A stretch of 64,000 nucleotides of DNA, taken from assembly GCF_008642315.1 (NCBI RefSeq), contig NZ_CP029192.1:434001-498000 (forward strand), read 5' to 3'. This DNA is from Streptomyces venezuelae. GTDB lineage: Bacteria > Actinomycetota > Actinomycetes > Streptomycetales > Streptomycetaceae. The position numbers were made by a program, and so were the translations under genes. Below the pieces are notes generated by a model that ran no database searches, was not told the DNA's origin, and saw only the letters and a program-made list of their open reading frames with translations. Every line of letters starts with the position of its first letter. Position 1 is the stretch's first letter. Positions 9,680-17,862 of this stretch are shown here, piece by piece.

Positions 9680-11128
9680 TCACGGCCGGGACGGGGAGTC
9701 CGCCGTCGGCAGCCGCAGGGCCAGGCGTGCGCCGCGCCCGCTCGGCTCCACCCGCAGACTCCCGCCGTGGGCACGGGCGATCTCGCGGGCGATGGCGAGA
9801 CCGAGCCCCGTGCCGCCGCTGGCCCGGTTGCGGTCCGCCTCCAGCCGGGTGAACCGGTCGAAGACCTCCTCCGTCGCCTCGGGCGGGATGCCGGGACCGT
9901 CGTCGGCCACGTCGAGCAGGGCCGTGCCGGTGGCCCGGTCCGTGGCCGTGCCGACGCGCACCTCGGAGTCGGCGAACCGCTGTGCGTTGTCCAGGAGGTT
10001 CGCGAGCAGCCGCTCCAGCTGTCCGGGATCGGCGCGTACGAGGACCGGGTCCTCGGCGGGCACGAGGCGCAGGGGCACCCGTGCGGAGCGGCGGCGGGCG
10101 ATCAGTTCGGCCGCGAGCAGCGACAGGTCGACGAGCTCCACGTTCGGCGGCTGCTGCGCGTCGAGCCGGGCGAGGAGCAGGAGGTCGGCGGCGATCCGCT
10201 CCAGTCGTACGGTCGAGTCGAGTGCCTGGGAGAGTGAGGCCGCCGTGTCGGGGTCCGGCTTGTTGAGCAGGGCCAGTTCGAGTTCGGCGCGGGCCGCGGC
10301 GATGGGGTTGCGCAGCTCGTGCGAGGCGTCGGCGACGAACTGGCGCTGCCGGGTGACGGAGTGCTCGAGCCGTTCCAGGGTGTCGTTGACGGTCTCGGCG
10401 AGCCGGGTGATCTCGTCCTGGCCGCCCGGCGCGGGCACGCGGCGGCTGAGCCGGTCCGCGGAGACGGCGACGAGTTCCCTGCGCATGGACTCGACGGGCC
10501 GCAGCGCGGCGCCGCTCACCGACCAGGCGATGAGTCCGGTGAGCAGGACGACCAGCGGACCGCCGACGAGGACGGTGACACCGAGGGCCCGCTCGGCGTC
10601 GGCCACGGCATCGAGGACGGTCAGCGCGTAGACGTAGAGGTCGCCGTCACCGCTGGGCGACGGGGTGCGGACGACCGCGACGACGCTGGTCTCGCTGGCC
10701 AGCGCGGGGGCGGCGGCGAAGTCCCGTACCGCCGAGTCCTCGCCCCGGCCGGGGCGGAACGCCGCGAGGACGGCGGCGCGGGCGGCGGGGTGCGGGGCGG
10801 TGCTGGCCAGCGGTCGCCCCTGGTCGTCGAGGACGAGGACGGCGTCCACGCCGCCGTCGGGCTCCTGCATGTCGCCGTGCGGGCGGCCCTGCTTCGCGGC
10901 GATGTCCGCGGCGGCCTGGCGGGCGGCGAGTTCGGTGCGGGCGCCCGCGTTGTCGACGAGATTGCCGCGCAGGGTGACGTACAGCCAGCCGCCGCCGATG
11001 GCGAGGGCCACGACCATGATGAGGACGGCCGCGGCTGTGGCTCGGCCCCGTAGGGTGCGGGGCATGCGCGGGCGGAAGCGGCGGGGGCCACGAGCTTCAC
11101 GGGTCGCGCGGGCTCTGTCAGGCGGCAT
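9680..11128 (-). CDS. Sensor histidine kinase (two-component system)
   Basis: A 482-residue membrane kinase. It has TM1 at about residues 31-50, an extracytoplasmic sensor of about 130 residues (short PAS-like region containing VDAVLVLDDQGRPLAS), TM2 at about 183-205, HAMP, then the phospho-acceptor His270 in DASHELRNP. The ATPase domain has ANLLDNAQRF (N box), ADDGPGIP (G1) and GGTGLGLAIARE (G2). Its ATG overlaps the last 11 bases of the response-regulator gene, so the pair is coupled. The 3' end lies 112 bases before the LCP gene on the same strand, and shared operator repeats suggest that wall assembly is a target. The ligand is unknown. No close match to a named Streptomyces pair is claimed. 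Confidence 0.9.
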   Translation of the reverse strand: MPPDRARATREARGPRRFRPRMPRTLRGRATAAAVLIMVVALAIGGGWLYVTLRGNLVDNAGARTELAARQAAADIAAKQGRPHGDMQEPDGGVDAVLVLDDQGRPLASTAPHPAARAAVLAAFRPGRGEDSAVRDFAAAPALASETSVVAVVRTPSPSGDGDLYVYALTVLDAVADAERALGVTVLVGGPLVVLLTGLIAWSVSGAALRPVESMRRELVAVSADRLSRRVPAPGGQDEITRLAETVNDTLERLEHSVTRQRQFVADASHELRNPIAAARAELELALLNKPDPDTAASLSQALDSTVRLERIAADLLLLARLDAQQPPNVELVDLSLLAAELIARRRSARVPLRLVPAEDPVLVRADPGQLERLLANLLDNAQRFADSEVRVGTATDRATGTALLDVADDGPGIPPEATEEVFDRFTRLEADRNRASGGTGLGLAIAREIARAHGGSLRVEPSGRGARLALRLPTADSPSRP

Positions 11129-11795
11129 CGGGAGCCAGCCGGTAGCCGATGCCCCGCACGGTGCGGATGGTGTGCCGGCCGAAGGGCGCGTCGACCTTCT
11201 TCCGCAGCGAGCTGACGTACACCTCGACGATGTTGGGGTCGAGGTCGGTCGGCGAGTCCCACACCTCGTCGAGGATGTCCTGCTTGGAGACGGCGCCCCC
11301 GTCGGCGGCGAGCAGACAGCCGAGCACCTCGACCTCCCGCGCGGTCAGCTCGACCGTCTGCTCGCCGCGCTTGCAGAGCCGGGCGACGACGTCGAGGGTC
11401 AGGTCGCCGACCTGGAGCGTCGCGGGGCGCTCCCGTCCGGCGCGGCGGCCGAGGGCGCGCAGTCTGGCGAGGAGCACGACGAGGGAGAACGGCTTGGTCA
11501 GGTAGTCGTCGGCGCCCGCGTCGAGCCCGTCGGCCTCGTCGTACTCGCTGTCCTTGGCGGTGAGGATCAGGACGAGTGCGTGCTCGTCGTGGGCGCGGAG
11601 CCTGCGGCACACCTCAAGGCCGCTGAGGCCCGGCAGCATCAGATCAAGCACGATCACGTCGTAGCCGCCGGTCAGCGCCAGCTCCAGTCCGGTGTGCCCG
11701 TCGTGGGCGACGTCGACCCAGTGGCCGTCCGAGGAGATGGCCCGGCGCAGAGTGTCGGCGAGTGCGTGCTCGTCTTCGATGACCAGGATCTTCAC
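11118..11795 (-). CDS. OmpR/PhoB-family response regulator
   Basis: A 225-residue regulator with a receiver domain (MKILVIEDEH, phospho-acceptor Asp51 in VIVLDLMLPG, ILTAKDSEYD, conserved Lys in DDYLTKPF) and a C-terminal winged helix (LTAREVEVLGCLLAADGG, then VEVYVSSLRKKVDAP and IRTVRGIGYRL). The GTG at 11795 gives the normal family N-terminus. It is the first gene of the regulator-kinase operon. The CCTGAG repeats at 11853-11880 lie 58-85 bases upstream, suggesting autoregulation. Confidence 0.92.
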   Translation of the reverse strand: MKILVIEDEHALADTLRRAISSDGHWVDVAHDGHTGLELALTGGYDVIVLDLMLPGLSGLEVCRRLRAHDEHALVLILTAKDSEYDEADGLDAGADDYLTKPFSLVVLLARLRALGRRAGRERPATLQVGDLTLDVVARLCKRGEQTVELTAREVEVLGCLLAADGGAVSKQDILDEVWDSPTDLDPNIVEVYVSSLRKKVDAPFGRHTIRTVRGIGYRLAPDAA

Positions 11796-11852
11796 GGTGC
11801 AAATATCACATATCCAGTAATTACGACGCGGATCTCCCACTCTATGCCGAGG

Positions 11853-11935
11853 TTCCTGAGTCCTTCCTGAGGAACCTGAACCCGCCGGGGGCCCGGATCC
11901 TGAAGAGGGACTCAGGTCGCTCAGGTTGTCTTCAG
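11853..11935 (-). promoter_or_regulatory. Operator repeats upstream of the response regulator
   Basis: CCTGAG at 11855-11860 and 11866-11871 are 11 bp apart, and CCTGAA follows at 11875-11880, the same trio as before the LCP gene. Beyond it are CCTGAA (11899-11904) and, inverted, CTCAGG at 11911-11916 and 11920-11925. The first cluster fits autoregulation of the leftward regulator gene. The second, inverted, cluster could act on the rightward ABC transporter leader. Confidence 0.5.
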
Positions 11936-12005
11936 CGGCGTGGCGCGATCCTTTGGGAGCCGGTGCGAGAAACGCGCTGCCCGAGGATGTGAGGAGGTGG
12001 TCGTT

Positions 12006-12092
12006 GTGCTCTACGGCGACCCTCCCAGTCGCGTGTCCCGCTGCTCCACGCGTGTCGTCACCGCTGGACAGCGGCGGCGGACCGCCGCCTGA
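12006..12092 (+). CDS. Candidate 28-residue leader peptide before the ABC transporter
   Basis: GTG at 12006 follows a strong ribosome site (GAGGAGGT, 11991-11998, spacing 7). The frame ends at TGA 12090-12092, starts MLYGDPPSRVSRCSTRVV and finishes in an Arg-rich tail. The stop lies within a perfect hairpin arm (GGCGGCGG at 12072-12079 facing CCGCCGCC at 12082-12089). It precedes the permease gene by 162 bases. A translated leader coupled to a stem-loop suggests attenuation or translation-dependent control. There is no protein family evidence. Confidence 0.4.
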   Translation: MLYGDPPSRVSRCSTRVVTAGQRRRTAA

Positions 12093-12180
12093 CGCACGTC
12101 GTCACGGCGGGGTGTCCCCCCTTGACCGTCCCCCTTCCCACGGGTCCTTCCGCGCGCGGTGTCCGCCGTGCCATTCCGTC

Positions 12181-12205
12181 GTGCCACGCCGTCGAGCCGT
12201 GGCAC
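12181..12205 (+). promoter_or_regulatory. Stem-loop in the 5' region of the ABC permease gene
   Basis: GTGCCACG (12181-12188) and CGTGGCAC (12198-12205) form a perfect 8-bp stem with a 9-base loop, about 50 bases before the permease ATG. With the leader ORF and its hairpin, it makes the 12.0-12.25 kb segment look like a structured, regulated 5' region. I could not match it to a known riboswitch class. Confidence 0.35.
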
Positions 12206-12253
12206 CGCGCCATGCCGTCGCGCCGTCGTACCCGCAGAACATTCGGGTTCCCC

Positions 12254-13987
12254 ATGTCCAAGCTCCGTCAGTTCCCCTCCCGCGGCGCCGTGCGCGTCGC
12301 CCGTATGCGCCCCGTGGACCTCCTGGTCCTGCTCGGGATCGTCGCGCTCTTCTACGTCGTGATCCGGGTCGGCGCCTCGACCGACCAGCCCTACGACGTC
12401 GACGCGCCCCCGGCCGTCTCCACCGACCCGGGCGAGCTGCCCTACTACGCGGCCCGCTCCCTGCTGCGGATGTTCGCGGGGCTCGTGCCCGCCGTGCTCT
12501 TCACCTTCGTCTTCGGCACGTGGGCCGCCCGCTCGCGGCGCGCGGCGAAGGTGATCGTGCCGGCCATCGACATCCTGCAGTCGGTGCCGGTCCTGACCTT
12601 CCTCAGCATCACCGTCACCGGCTTCATCGCGATGTTCCCCGGCTCCACCCTGGGCCTCGAACTCGCGTCGATCTTCGCCGTGTTCACCGCTCTGGTGTGG
12701 AACATGGCGATGGCGTTCTACCAGTCCCTCATCACCCAGTCCAGGGAGCTGGACGAGGCGGCACGGCTGATGCGCCTCACCCGCTGGCAGCGGTTCTGGA
12801 AGGTCGACGTGCCCAGCGGCATGATCGCCCAGGTCTGGAACGGCATGATCAGCTTCGGGGCCGCGTGGTTCGCGCTGTCCGCCTCCGAGACGATCAGCGT
12901 CAACGGCAGCGACAACGGCCTGCCGGGCGTTGGCTCCTACGTCGCGCAGGCCCTGGACAACGGCGAAGGCATGCGGGTCACGCTCGCCATCGTCGTGATG
13001 ATCGCGATGGTCGTGTCCGTGAACTTCTTCTTCTGGCGTCCCGTGACCGCCTGGGCGGAGCGGTTCCGCACCGAGGACTGCGAGCTCGCCGAGCAGCCCC
13101 GCAGCTGGTTCCTCGACCTGCTGCGCCGCTCCACGGTGCCGTCGCTGCTCGGCCGTACGGCGCGTCCTGCCGGTGAGCGGCTCGACCGGGCCATGCGTGT
13201 CCTCGGCACCAGCCCCGGGCGCCTTCACCACGACCCGGTCCGCCGCAAGCGCGCCGACGTCGTCTTCTACGTGCTGTACGGCGCCGCGGTCGCGGCCATC
13301 CTGTGGCAGGCCTGCACGTACATCCTGGACAACGTCCCGGTCGGCGAGATCGGGCACGCGGCCTGGCTCGCGCTGGTCACGTACGGCCGCGTGATGATCC
13401 TCGTGGTGTTCTCCACGCTCGTCTGGGTGCCGGTCGGCGCCTGGATCGGCATGAACCCGAGGGTCAACCGGATCGCCCAGCCGATCGTCCAGGTGCTCGC
13501 CTCCTTCCCCTCCAACTTCCTCTTCCCGCTCGCCGTCGTGGTGCTCGGCGCCTCGGGCATCTCGCTGAACTGGGGTGCCATCGCACTGATGGCGCTCGGC
13601 GCCCAGTGGTACGTCCTGTTCAACGTGATCGCCGGTGCGAGCTCCATCCCCGGTGACCTCCGCGAGGCCGCCGACGACCTGGGGCTGCGCGGCTGGCTGC
13701 GCTGGAAGAAGCTCATCCTGCCCGCGGTCTTCCCGTCGTACACGACCGGTGCGCTGGCCGCGTCCGGCGGGGCCTGGAACGCCTCGATCCCCGGCGAGCT
13801 CGTCAGCTACGGCACCACGACGCTGACCGCCGTCGGCATCGGCGCCTACATCACGCAGGCCACGGACTCGGGCGACTTCGCGCGCAACTTCCTCGGCGCG
13901 GTCCTGATGAGCGTCTACGTCGTCATCATCAACCGGCTCCTGTGGCGGCGCCTGTACCGGTTCGCGCAGAAGCGCTGCGCGCTGTGA
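12254..13987 (+). CDS. ABC transporter permease with two fused BPD_transp_1 domains
   Basis: A 577-residue inner-membrane protein made of two copies of the binding-protein-dependent permease domain. Each copy has an EAA loop: ELDEAARLMRLTRWQRFWKV in the first half and DLREAADDLGLRGWLRWKKL in the second. Each half has about six hydrophobic helices. The fold resembles nitrate/sulfonate/bicarbonate (TauC/SsuC) importers. Fusion of both halves means one polypeptide makes the whole channel. The start at 12254 gives MSKLRQFPS. The next gene is the matching ATPase, but no substrate-binding protein is nearby, so the transported compound is unknown. Confidence 0.88.
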   Translation: MSKLRQFPSRGAVRVARMRPVDLLVLLGIVALFYVVIRVGASTDQPYDVDAPPAVSTDPGELPYYAARSLLRMFAGLVPAVLFTFVFGTWAARSRRAAKVIVPAIDILQSVPVLTFLSITVTGFIAMFPGSTLGLELASIFAVFTALVWNMAMAFYQSLITQSRELDEAARLMRLTRWQRFWKVDVPSGMIAQVWNGMISFGAAWFALSASETISVNGSDNGLPGVGSYVAQALDNGEGMRVTLAIVVMIAMVVSVNFFFWRPVTAWAERFRTEDCELAEQPRSWFLDLLRRSTVPSLLGRTARPAGERLDRAMRVLGTSPGRLHHDPVRRKRADVVFYVLYGAAVAAILWQACTYILDNVPVGEIGHAAWLALVTYGRVMILVVFSTLVWVPVGAWIGMNPRVNRIAQPIVQVLASFPSNFLFPLAVVVLGASGISLNWGAIALMALGAQWYVLFNVIAGASSIPGDLREAADDLGLRGWLRWKKLILPAVFPSYTTGALAASGGAWNASIPGELVSYGTTTLTAVGIGAYITQATDSGDFARNFLGAVLMSVYVVIINRLLWRRLYRFAQKRCAL

Positions 13988-14094
13988 CGGCGCGCAGCGG
14001 GCACCGGGCCCGAGCGCACCGGCCGCGCGTGCGGCGTCACTGCCGGCCCCACCACGTCCACCACCCCACCACCCCGTCGCCGAGGAGCGATTCC

Positions 14095-15435
14095 ATGAAC
14101 GACACCACAGCCGTCGCCGTCGCCGCCGACACCGCGGTCATCACCGTCCGCGGACTCCACAAGCACTTCGCCTCCCCCACCGGCGGTGTCCTGCCGGTCC
14201 TCCAGGACATCGACCTGACCGTGCGCGAGGGCGAGATCGTCGCGCTCCTCGGCAAGTCCGGCTCCGGCAAGTCGACGCTGCTGCGCCACATCGCCGGACT
14301 GCTCGCCCCGTCCGCCGGCACGATCCACTACCGCGGCAGGTCGGTGAACGGCCCCAACCCGGGCACGGCCATGCTGTTCCAGTCGTTCGCCCTCATGCCG
14401 TGGCTCACGGTGCAGCAGAACGTCGAACTCGGCCTCCAGGCGCAGGGCGTGGAACCGATCGCGCGCCGGGGGCGGGCCCTCGCGGCCATCGACATGGTCG
14501 GCCTCGACGGCTTCGAGAACGCCTATCCCAAGGAGCTCTCCGGCGGCATGCGGCAGCGGGTCGGCTTCGCCCGCGCCCTGGTCGTCGAGCCGGACGTGCT
14601 CCTGATGGACGAGCCGTTCTCCGCCCTCGACGTCCTGACCGCGCAGACCCTGCGCAACGAGCTCGTCGAACTCCTCACCCGTCCCGACAGCCCCACCCGC
14701 ACCGCCCTCCTGGTCACCCACTCCATCGAGGAGGCCGTCCAGCTCGCCGACCGCATCCTGATCCTCGGCACCGACCCCGGCACCATCGAGGTCGAGCTGC
14801 GGGTGGACCTCCCGCGCCCCCGCAACCGCCGCACCCGCGGCTTCGAGGCGCTCATCGAGGACGCGTACGAATGCCTGACCGGCGAACGGGCCGAACTCCC
14901 GCCCACCCTCGGCACGCACGACCCGCTCCGGGCCGCCGCGCCGCTGCCGCAGGCCGACGTCGAGCAGCTCACCGGGCTCCTGGAAGAGCTCGACAGCCGG
15001 GGCGGCTCGGTGGACCTCCCCTCTCTTGCGGACGCGCTGAACTACGAGCTCGACGACCTGATGCCCCTGGTGGAGGCGGCGGAGACGCTCGCCTACGCCC
15101 GGATCAGGGCCGGGGAGCTGCGGCTCACGATCACCGGCAGCGGCTTCGCCTGCGCCGACATCCTCACGCGCAAGCGCCTCTTCGCCGCCGCCGTCCTCGC
15201 CAACGTCCCGCTCATCGCCACCATCCGTACGCTCCTGATGGCGTCCGGCACCGGGCGGCTGCGGGAGCACCACGTCACGGAGCGGCTGTGCGCGAGCTCC
15301 TCGGACCGCGCCTCGCGCCAGCAGCTCAACACCGCCATCACGTGGGGCCGTTACGCCGAGCTCTTCGAGTACGACGCCCGTGACCGCGTCCTGCTGCTGC
15401 CGCACGAGGATCTCGTGACGGGAGACGAGCGATGA
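14095..15435 (+). CDS. ABC transporter ATPase with C-terminal AAA-associated domain
   Basis: A 446-residue ATPase of the nitrate/sulfonate importer class. Walker A is GKSGSGKST, the Q-loop is LFQSFALMPW, the signature is LSGGMRQRVGFARAL, Walker B is VLLMDEPFSALD and the switch His is in LLVTHSIEEAV. Residues about 285-440 form the AAA-associated C-terminal domain (PF09821 type: EQLTGLLEELDSRGG, ALNYELDDLMPLVEAAE, RLFAAAVLANVPLI). GAGGAG at 14082-14087 sets the ATG. It pairs with the fused permease 107 bases upstream. The extra domain is usually present when the permease is double-headed, but its role is not known. Confidence 0.9.
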   Translation: MNDTTAVAVAADTAVITVRGLHKHFASPTGGVLPVLQDIDLTVREGEIVALLGKSGSGKSTLLRHIAGLLAPSAGTIHYRGRSVNGPNPGTAMLFQSFALMPWLTVQQNVELGLQAQGVEPIARRGRALAAIDMVGLDGFENAYPKELSGGMRQRVGFARALVVEPDVLLMDEPFSALDVLTAQTLRNELVELLTRPDSPTRTALLVTHSIEEAVQLADRILILGTDPGTIEVELRVDLPRPRNRRTRGFEALIEDAYECLTGERAELPPTLGTHDPLRAAAPLPQADVEQLTGLLEELDSRGGSVDLPSLADALNYELDDLMPLVEAAETLAYARIRAGELRLTITGSGFACADILTRKRLFAAAVLANVPLIATIRTLLMASGTGRLREHHVTERLCASSSDRASRQQLNTAITWGRYAELFEYDARDRVLLLPHEDLVTGDER

Positions 15436-15662
15436 CGTCGCGCGAGTCCCTGCGGGCCGCCGTCGCCCTCGTCGCGGTCGCCGCCGTCGTACTGGCCGCG
15501 GTGACCACCGTGGCTCCCGGCACGGCCCAGCTCCTCTGCGGCGTGCTGCTCGGGACCTCGGTCACGGCGGTGGCGTTCGCCCTGGCGGGCTGGGGTGTGG
15601 CCGGGCGGGGCGTGGCCGGGCGGGGCGGGGCCGGTCGGCGCGCCGGCAGCGGCGAATTCTGA
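15432..15662 (+). CDS. Small two-helix membrane protein
   Basis: A 76-residue protein whose ATG overlaps the ATPase stop (ATGA, 15432-15435), so it is probably co-translated. It has two hydrophobic stretches (VALVAVAAVVLAAVTTV and LLCGVLLGTSVTAVAFALAG), then a Gly/Arg tail with repeated GVAGRG. No family is recognised. It may be an accessory subunit of the transporter. Confidence 0.5.
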   Translation: MTSRESLRAAVALVAVAAVVLAAVTTVAPGTAQLLCGVLLGTSVTAVAFALAGWGVAGRGVAGRGGAGRRAGSGEF

Positions 15663-15679
15663 GAGGGGCGGCACCGACG

Positions 15680-16669
15680 ATGCGTATCGCTCTCTGCGCA
15701 CTCCTGCTCACGGCGCTCCTGGTCTTCCCCGGCGTGGTGCCCGACACGCCGGGGCACCTGGGGAGTCTGGTGGAGACCGCACTGCCGTGGTTCGGCCTCG
15801 GCATTCCGCTCCTGCTCGCGGCGGCAGCGGTGCGGCGTTCCCTCAGGGGGGTCGCCTTCGCCCTGGTCCCGACGGTGGCCTGGGCCGTCCTCTTCGGCCC
15901 CGGCCTCGTCCCGTCCCCCGAAGCGGCCCCCGGCCGTACCGACTTCCAGGTCCTGACCCTCAACGTCGGCGGCGACCGCACCGCGCCGCACGATGTCGCC
16001 CGCGACATCCTCGCCACCGGCGCCGACGTGGTGGCCCTGGAGAAGGTGCCGAACAACGCGGTGAAGACGTACGAGCAGGAACTGCACGCCGCCTATCCGC
16101 ACCACTCGACGGGCGACACGCTCGGCCTGTGGTCCCGGTATCCGCTGCACGGGGTCGAGAAGCTCGACCTCGGCGGTGCCTGGCCGCACGCGATCCGGGC
16201 CGTCGCCCGCACGCCGGTCGGCGACACGGCGGTGTACGCGGTGCGCCTGCCGTCCGTACGGGTCACCGTCCGCGAGGGCTTCACCGTGCAGCGGCGTGAC
16301 GCGAGCGCGGCCCGGCTCGCCGAGCGGGTGGCCCGGGATCCCACGCGGCGCGTGGTGGTCCTCGGCGACCTCAACGGCAGCCTGCGGGACCGGGGTCTGG
16401 CCCCGCTGACCCGTGGACTGCGCCCCGCGGACGGCGGGGCGGGCCACGGCCTCGGGTTCACCTGGCCCGCCGCGTTCCCCGTCGTCCGTCTCGACCACGT
16501 TCTGGTGCGCGGCCTCGCGTCGACGGGATCGACGGTCCTCCCGGACCTGGGCAGCGACCACCGGCCGGTCCTCACCGGACTGCGAGCACCGGATCAGACG
16601 TCGGCCAGAGGGCCAAAGACCCCCGCCTTGAGGACTTTCGCCGAAGAGATCGAGAGCGGCGAACTGTGA
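15680..16669 (+). CDS. Membrane-anchored endonuclease/exonuclease/phosphatase (EEP) family protein
   Basis: A 329-residue protein with two or three N-terminal membrane helices (about residues 1-75) and an extracellular EEP domain. The motifs are FQVLTLNVGGD, GADVVALEKV (metal-binding Glu), VVVLGDLNGS (Asp/Asn), FTWPAAFPVVRLDHVLVRG and GSDHRPVL (catalytic Asp-His). All main catalytic residues are present. This group includes membrane-linked phosphodiesterases and phosphatases of unknown substrate. It starts 17 bases after the small membrane protein and its stop overlaps a GTG of the next reading frame, suggesting one transcript. Confidence 0.85.
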   Translation: MRIALCALLLTALLVFPGVVPDTPGHLGSLVETALPWFGLGIPLLLAAAAVRRSLRGVAFALVPTVAWAVLFGPGLVPSPEAAPGRTDFQVLTLNVGGDRTAPHDVARDILATGADVVALEKVPNNAVKTYEQELHAAYPHHSTGDTLGLWSRYPLHGVEKLDLGGAWPHAIRAVARTPVGDTAVYAVRLPSVRVTVREGFTVQRRDASAARLAERVARDPTRRVVVLGDLNGSLRDRGLAPLTRGLRPADGGAGHGLGFTWPAAFPVVRLDHVLVRGLASTGSTVLPDLGSDHRPVLTGLRAPDQTSARGPKTPALRTFAEEIESGEL

Positions 16670-16719
16670 CGATCAAGGTGTACCCGAAGATCATCCGTTA
16701 CGTGCGAAAGGGTGCCTCG

Positions 16720-17826
16720 ATGACCTCCCTCCCGGACCCGGACAACCCGCTCGTCCACGGCTTCCTGCCGCAGCGGCTCCCGGCGCCCCACCTCGCCGGA
16801 GGCTGGACGGACCTGGACGCGCTGGCCCGCGCGGCCGCCGCCGCGCCGTGCCGGGAGGAGGCCCGCCTCCTCGTCGAAGAGGCCTGCCGCACGACCGAGT
16901 TGCCCGCGTTGCGCCTCCGTGTCGCCCGGCTGTCGGAGCACCGGGCCAAGGCGGCCGCCATGCGGATGGCGGTGATCGTGGCGGCCTGCGGGTGGACCGA
17001 CCTCGACCCGACGTCGTCGAGGGCCGGGCGGGTGGCCGACGAGCGGTTCCTCGCCCTGTGGACGTCCCTCGCCCACCGCAGCGACCACACCCGGCTCGTC
17101 GGGCTGCCCATGCTGTCGCTCCTCAACTGGGCGCCGCTGCGCAAGCCCGGCCGGGCCCTGCCGGTCGACCAACTGGCCCGCACCGAACCCCTCGTGCCGA
17201 TCGTGCACTGGTCGGCAGGCGACCAGCCGCTGTCCCGTCTCGACCGGCTCATGCTGGCCACGGTGCGCCTGGAGGCCCACGGGGTCTGGCTGTTCCGTCT
17301 CGCCGAGTCGCTGGCGGGCCGGTCCCCCGGCGACCGGTCCGTCTCCGTCGCGCTGTGCCGCATGACCCGCGTCCAGCACGCACTGCACGGGCAACTGCGC
17401 TCGAACGCGGTGAAGTTGAGCCTGGCGCCCGCGACCGGTCAGCAGTGCGCGGTGCTCGCCGCGCTGGCCGAGCAGGAGGCGCTGGAGCCGCCGGTGCTGC
17501 TCGCCGCCGACGCCGTGCTCGGCATGGGCGGCCCCATGGGGGCCGGCAGCCGGTGCCAGCAACGCCGGCATCTCGCTGCCCGGCACCGCGCGTGGCTCTC
17601 CACCCTGGACCGCCGCAGCGTGGCCGTCAGAACCCTCGCGCACCGGCGCGGGGCGGACGCGGACGCCTACCGCGACGCCCAGGAGTCGCTGGTCGCGCTG
17701 CGCTGCGCGTACGCGGAACTCGTACGGACCGCCGCGCGGCCCGCCGCGACGGGCTGCGCGGGACCGGCGCACCGGACGACCGGTGGCCTGCGGCGGAGCG
17801 GGATGCCCGTCGACGGCGCGGCCTGA
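16720..17826 (+). CDS. Uncharacterised helical protein
   Basis: A 368-residue, largely alpha-helical soluble protein that I do not recognise. Conspicuous segments are PLVHGFLPQRLPAPHLAGGW near the N-terminus, RLSEHRAKAAAMRMAVIVAACGWTDLD, PMLSLLNWAPLRKPGR and TRVQHALHGQLRSNAVKLSL. I start it at ATG 16720 behind GAAAGGG; an alternative GTG at 16666 overlaps the EEP stop. A distant likeness to PrnB/indoleamine-dioxygenase-like helical folds crossed my mind but is not supported by a motif. It follows the EEP gene and is probably the last gene of that transcript. Codon use is normal for the window. Confidence 0.65.
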   Translation: MTSLPDPDNPLVHGFLPQRLPAPHLAGGWTDLDALARAAAAAPCREEARLLVEEACRTTELPALRLRVARLSEHRAKAAAMRMAVIVAACGWTDLDPTSSRAGRVADERFLALWTSLAHRSDHTRLVGLPMLSLLNWAPLRKPGRALPVDQLARTEPLVPIVHWSAGDQPLSRLDRLMLATVRLEAHGVWLFRLAESLAGRSPGDRSVSVALCRMTRVQHALHGQLRSNAVKLSLAPATGQQCAVLAALAEQEALEPPVLLAADAVLGMGGPMGAGSRCQQRRHLAARHRAWLSTLDRRSVAVRTLAHRRGADADAYRDAQESLVALRCAYAELVRTAARPAATGCAGPAHRTTGGLRRSGMPVDGAA

Positions 17827-17862
17827 CCGACCCCGAGCCCGGCGCCGCTCTGTGGCCGGTCG

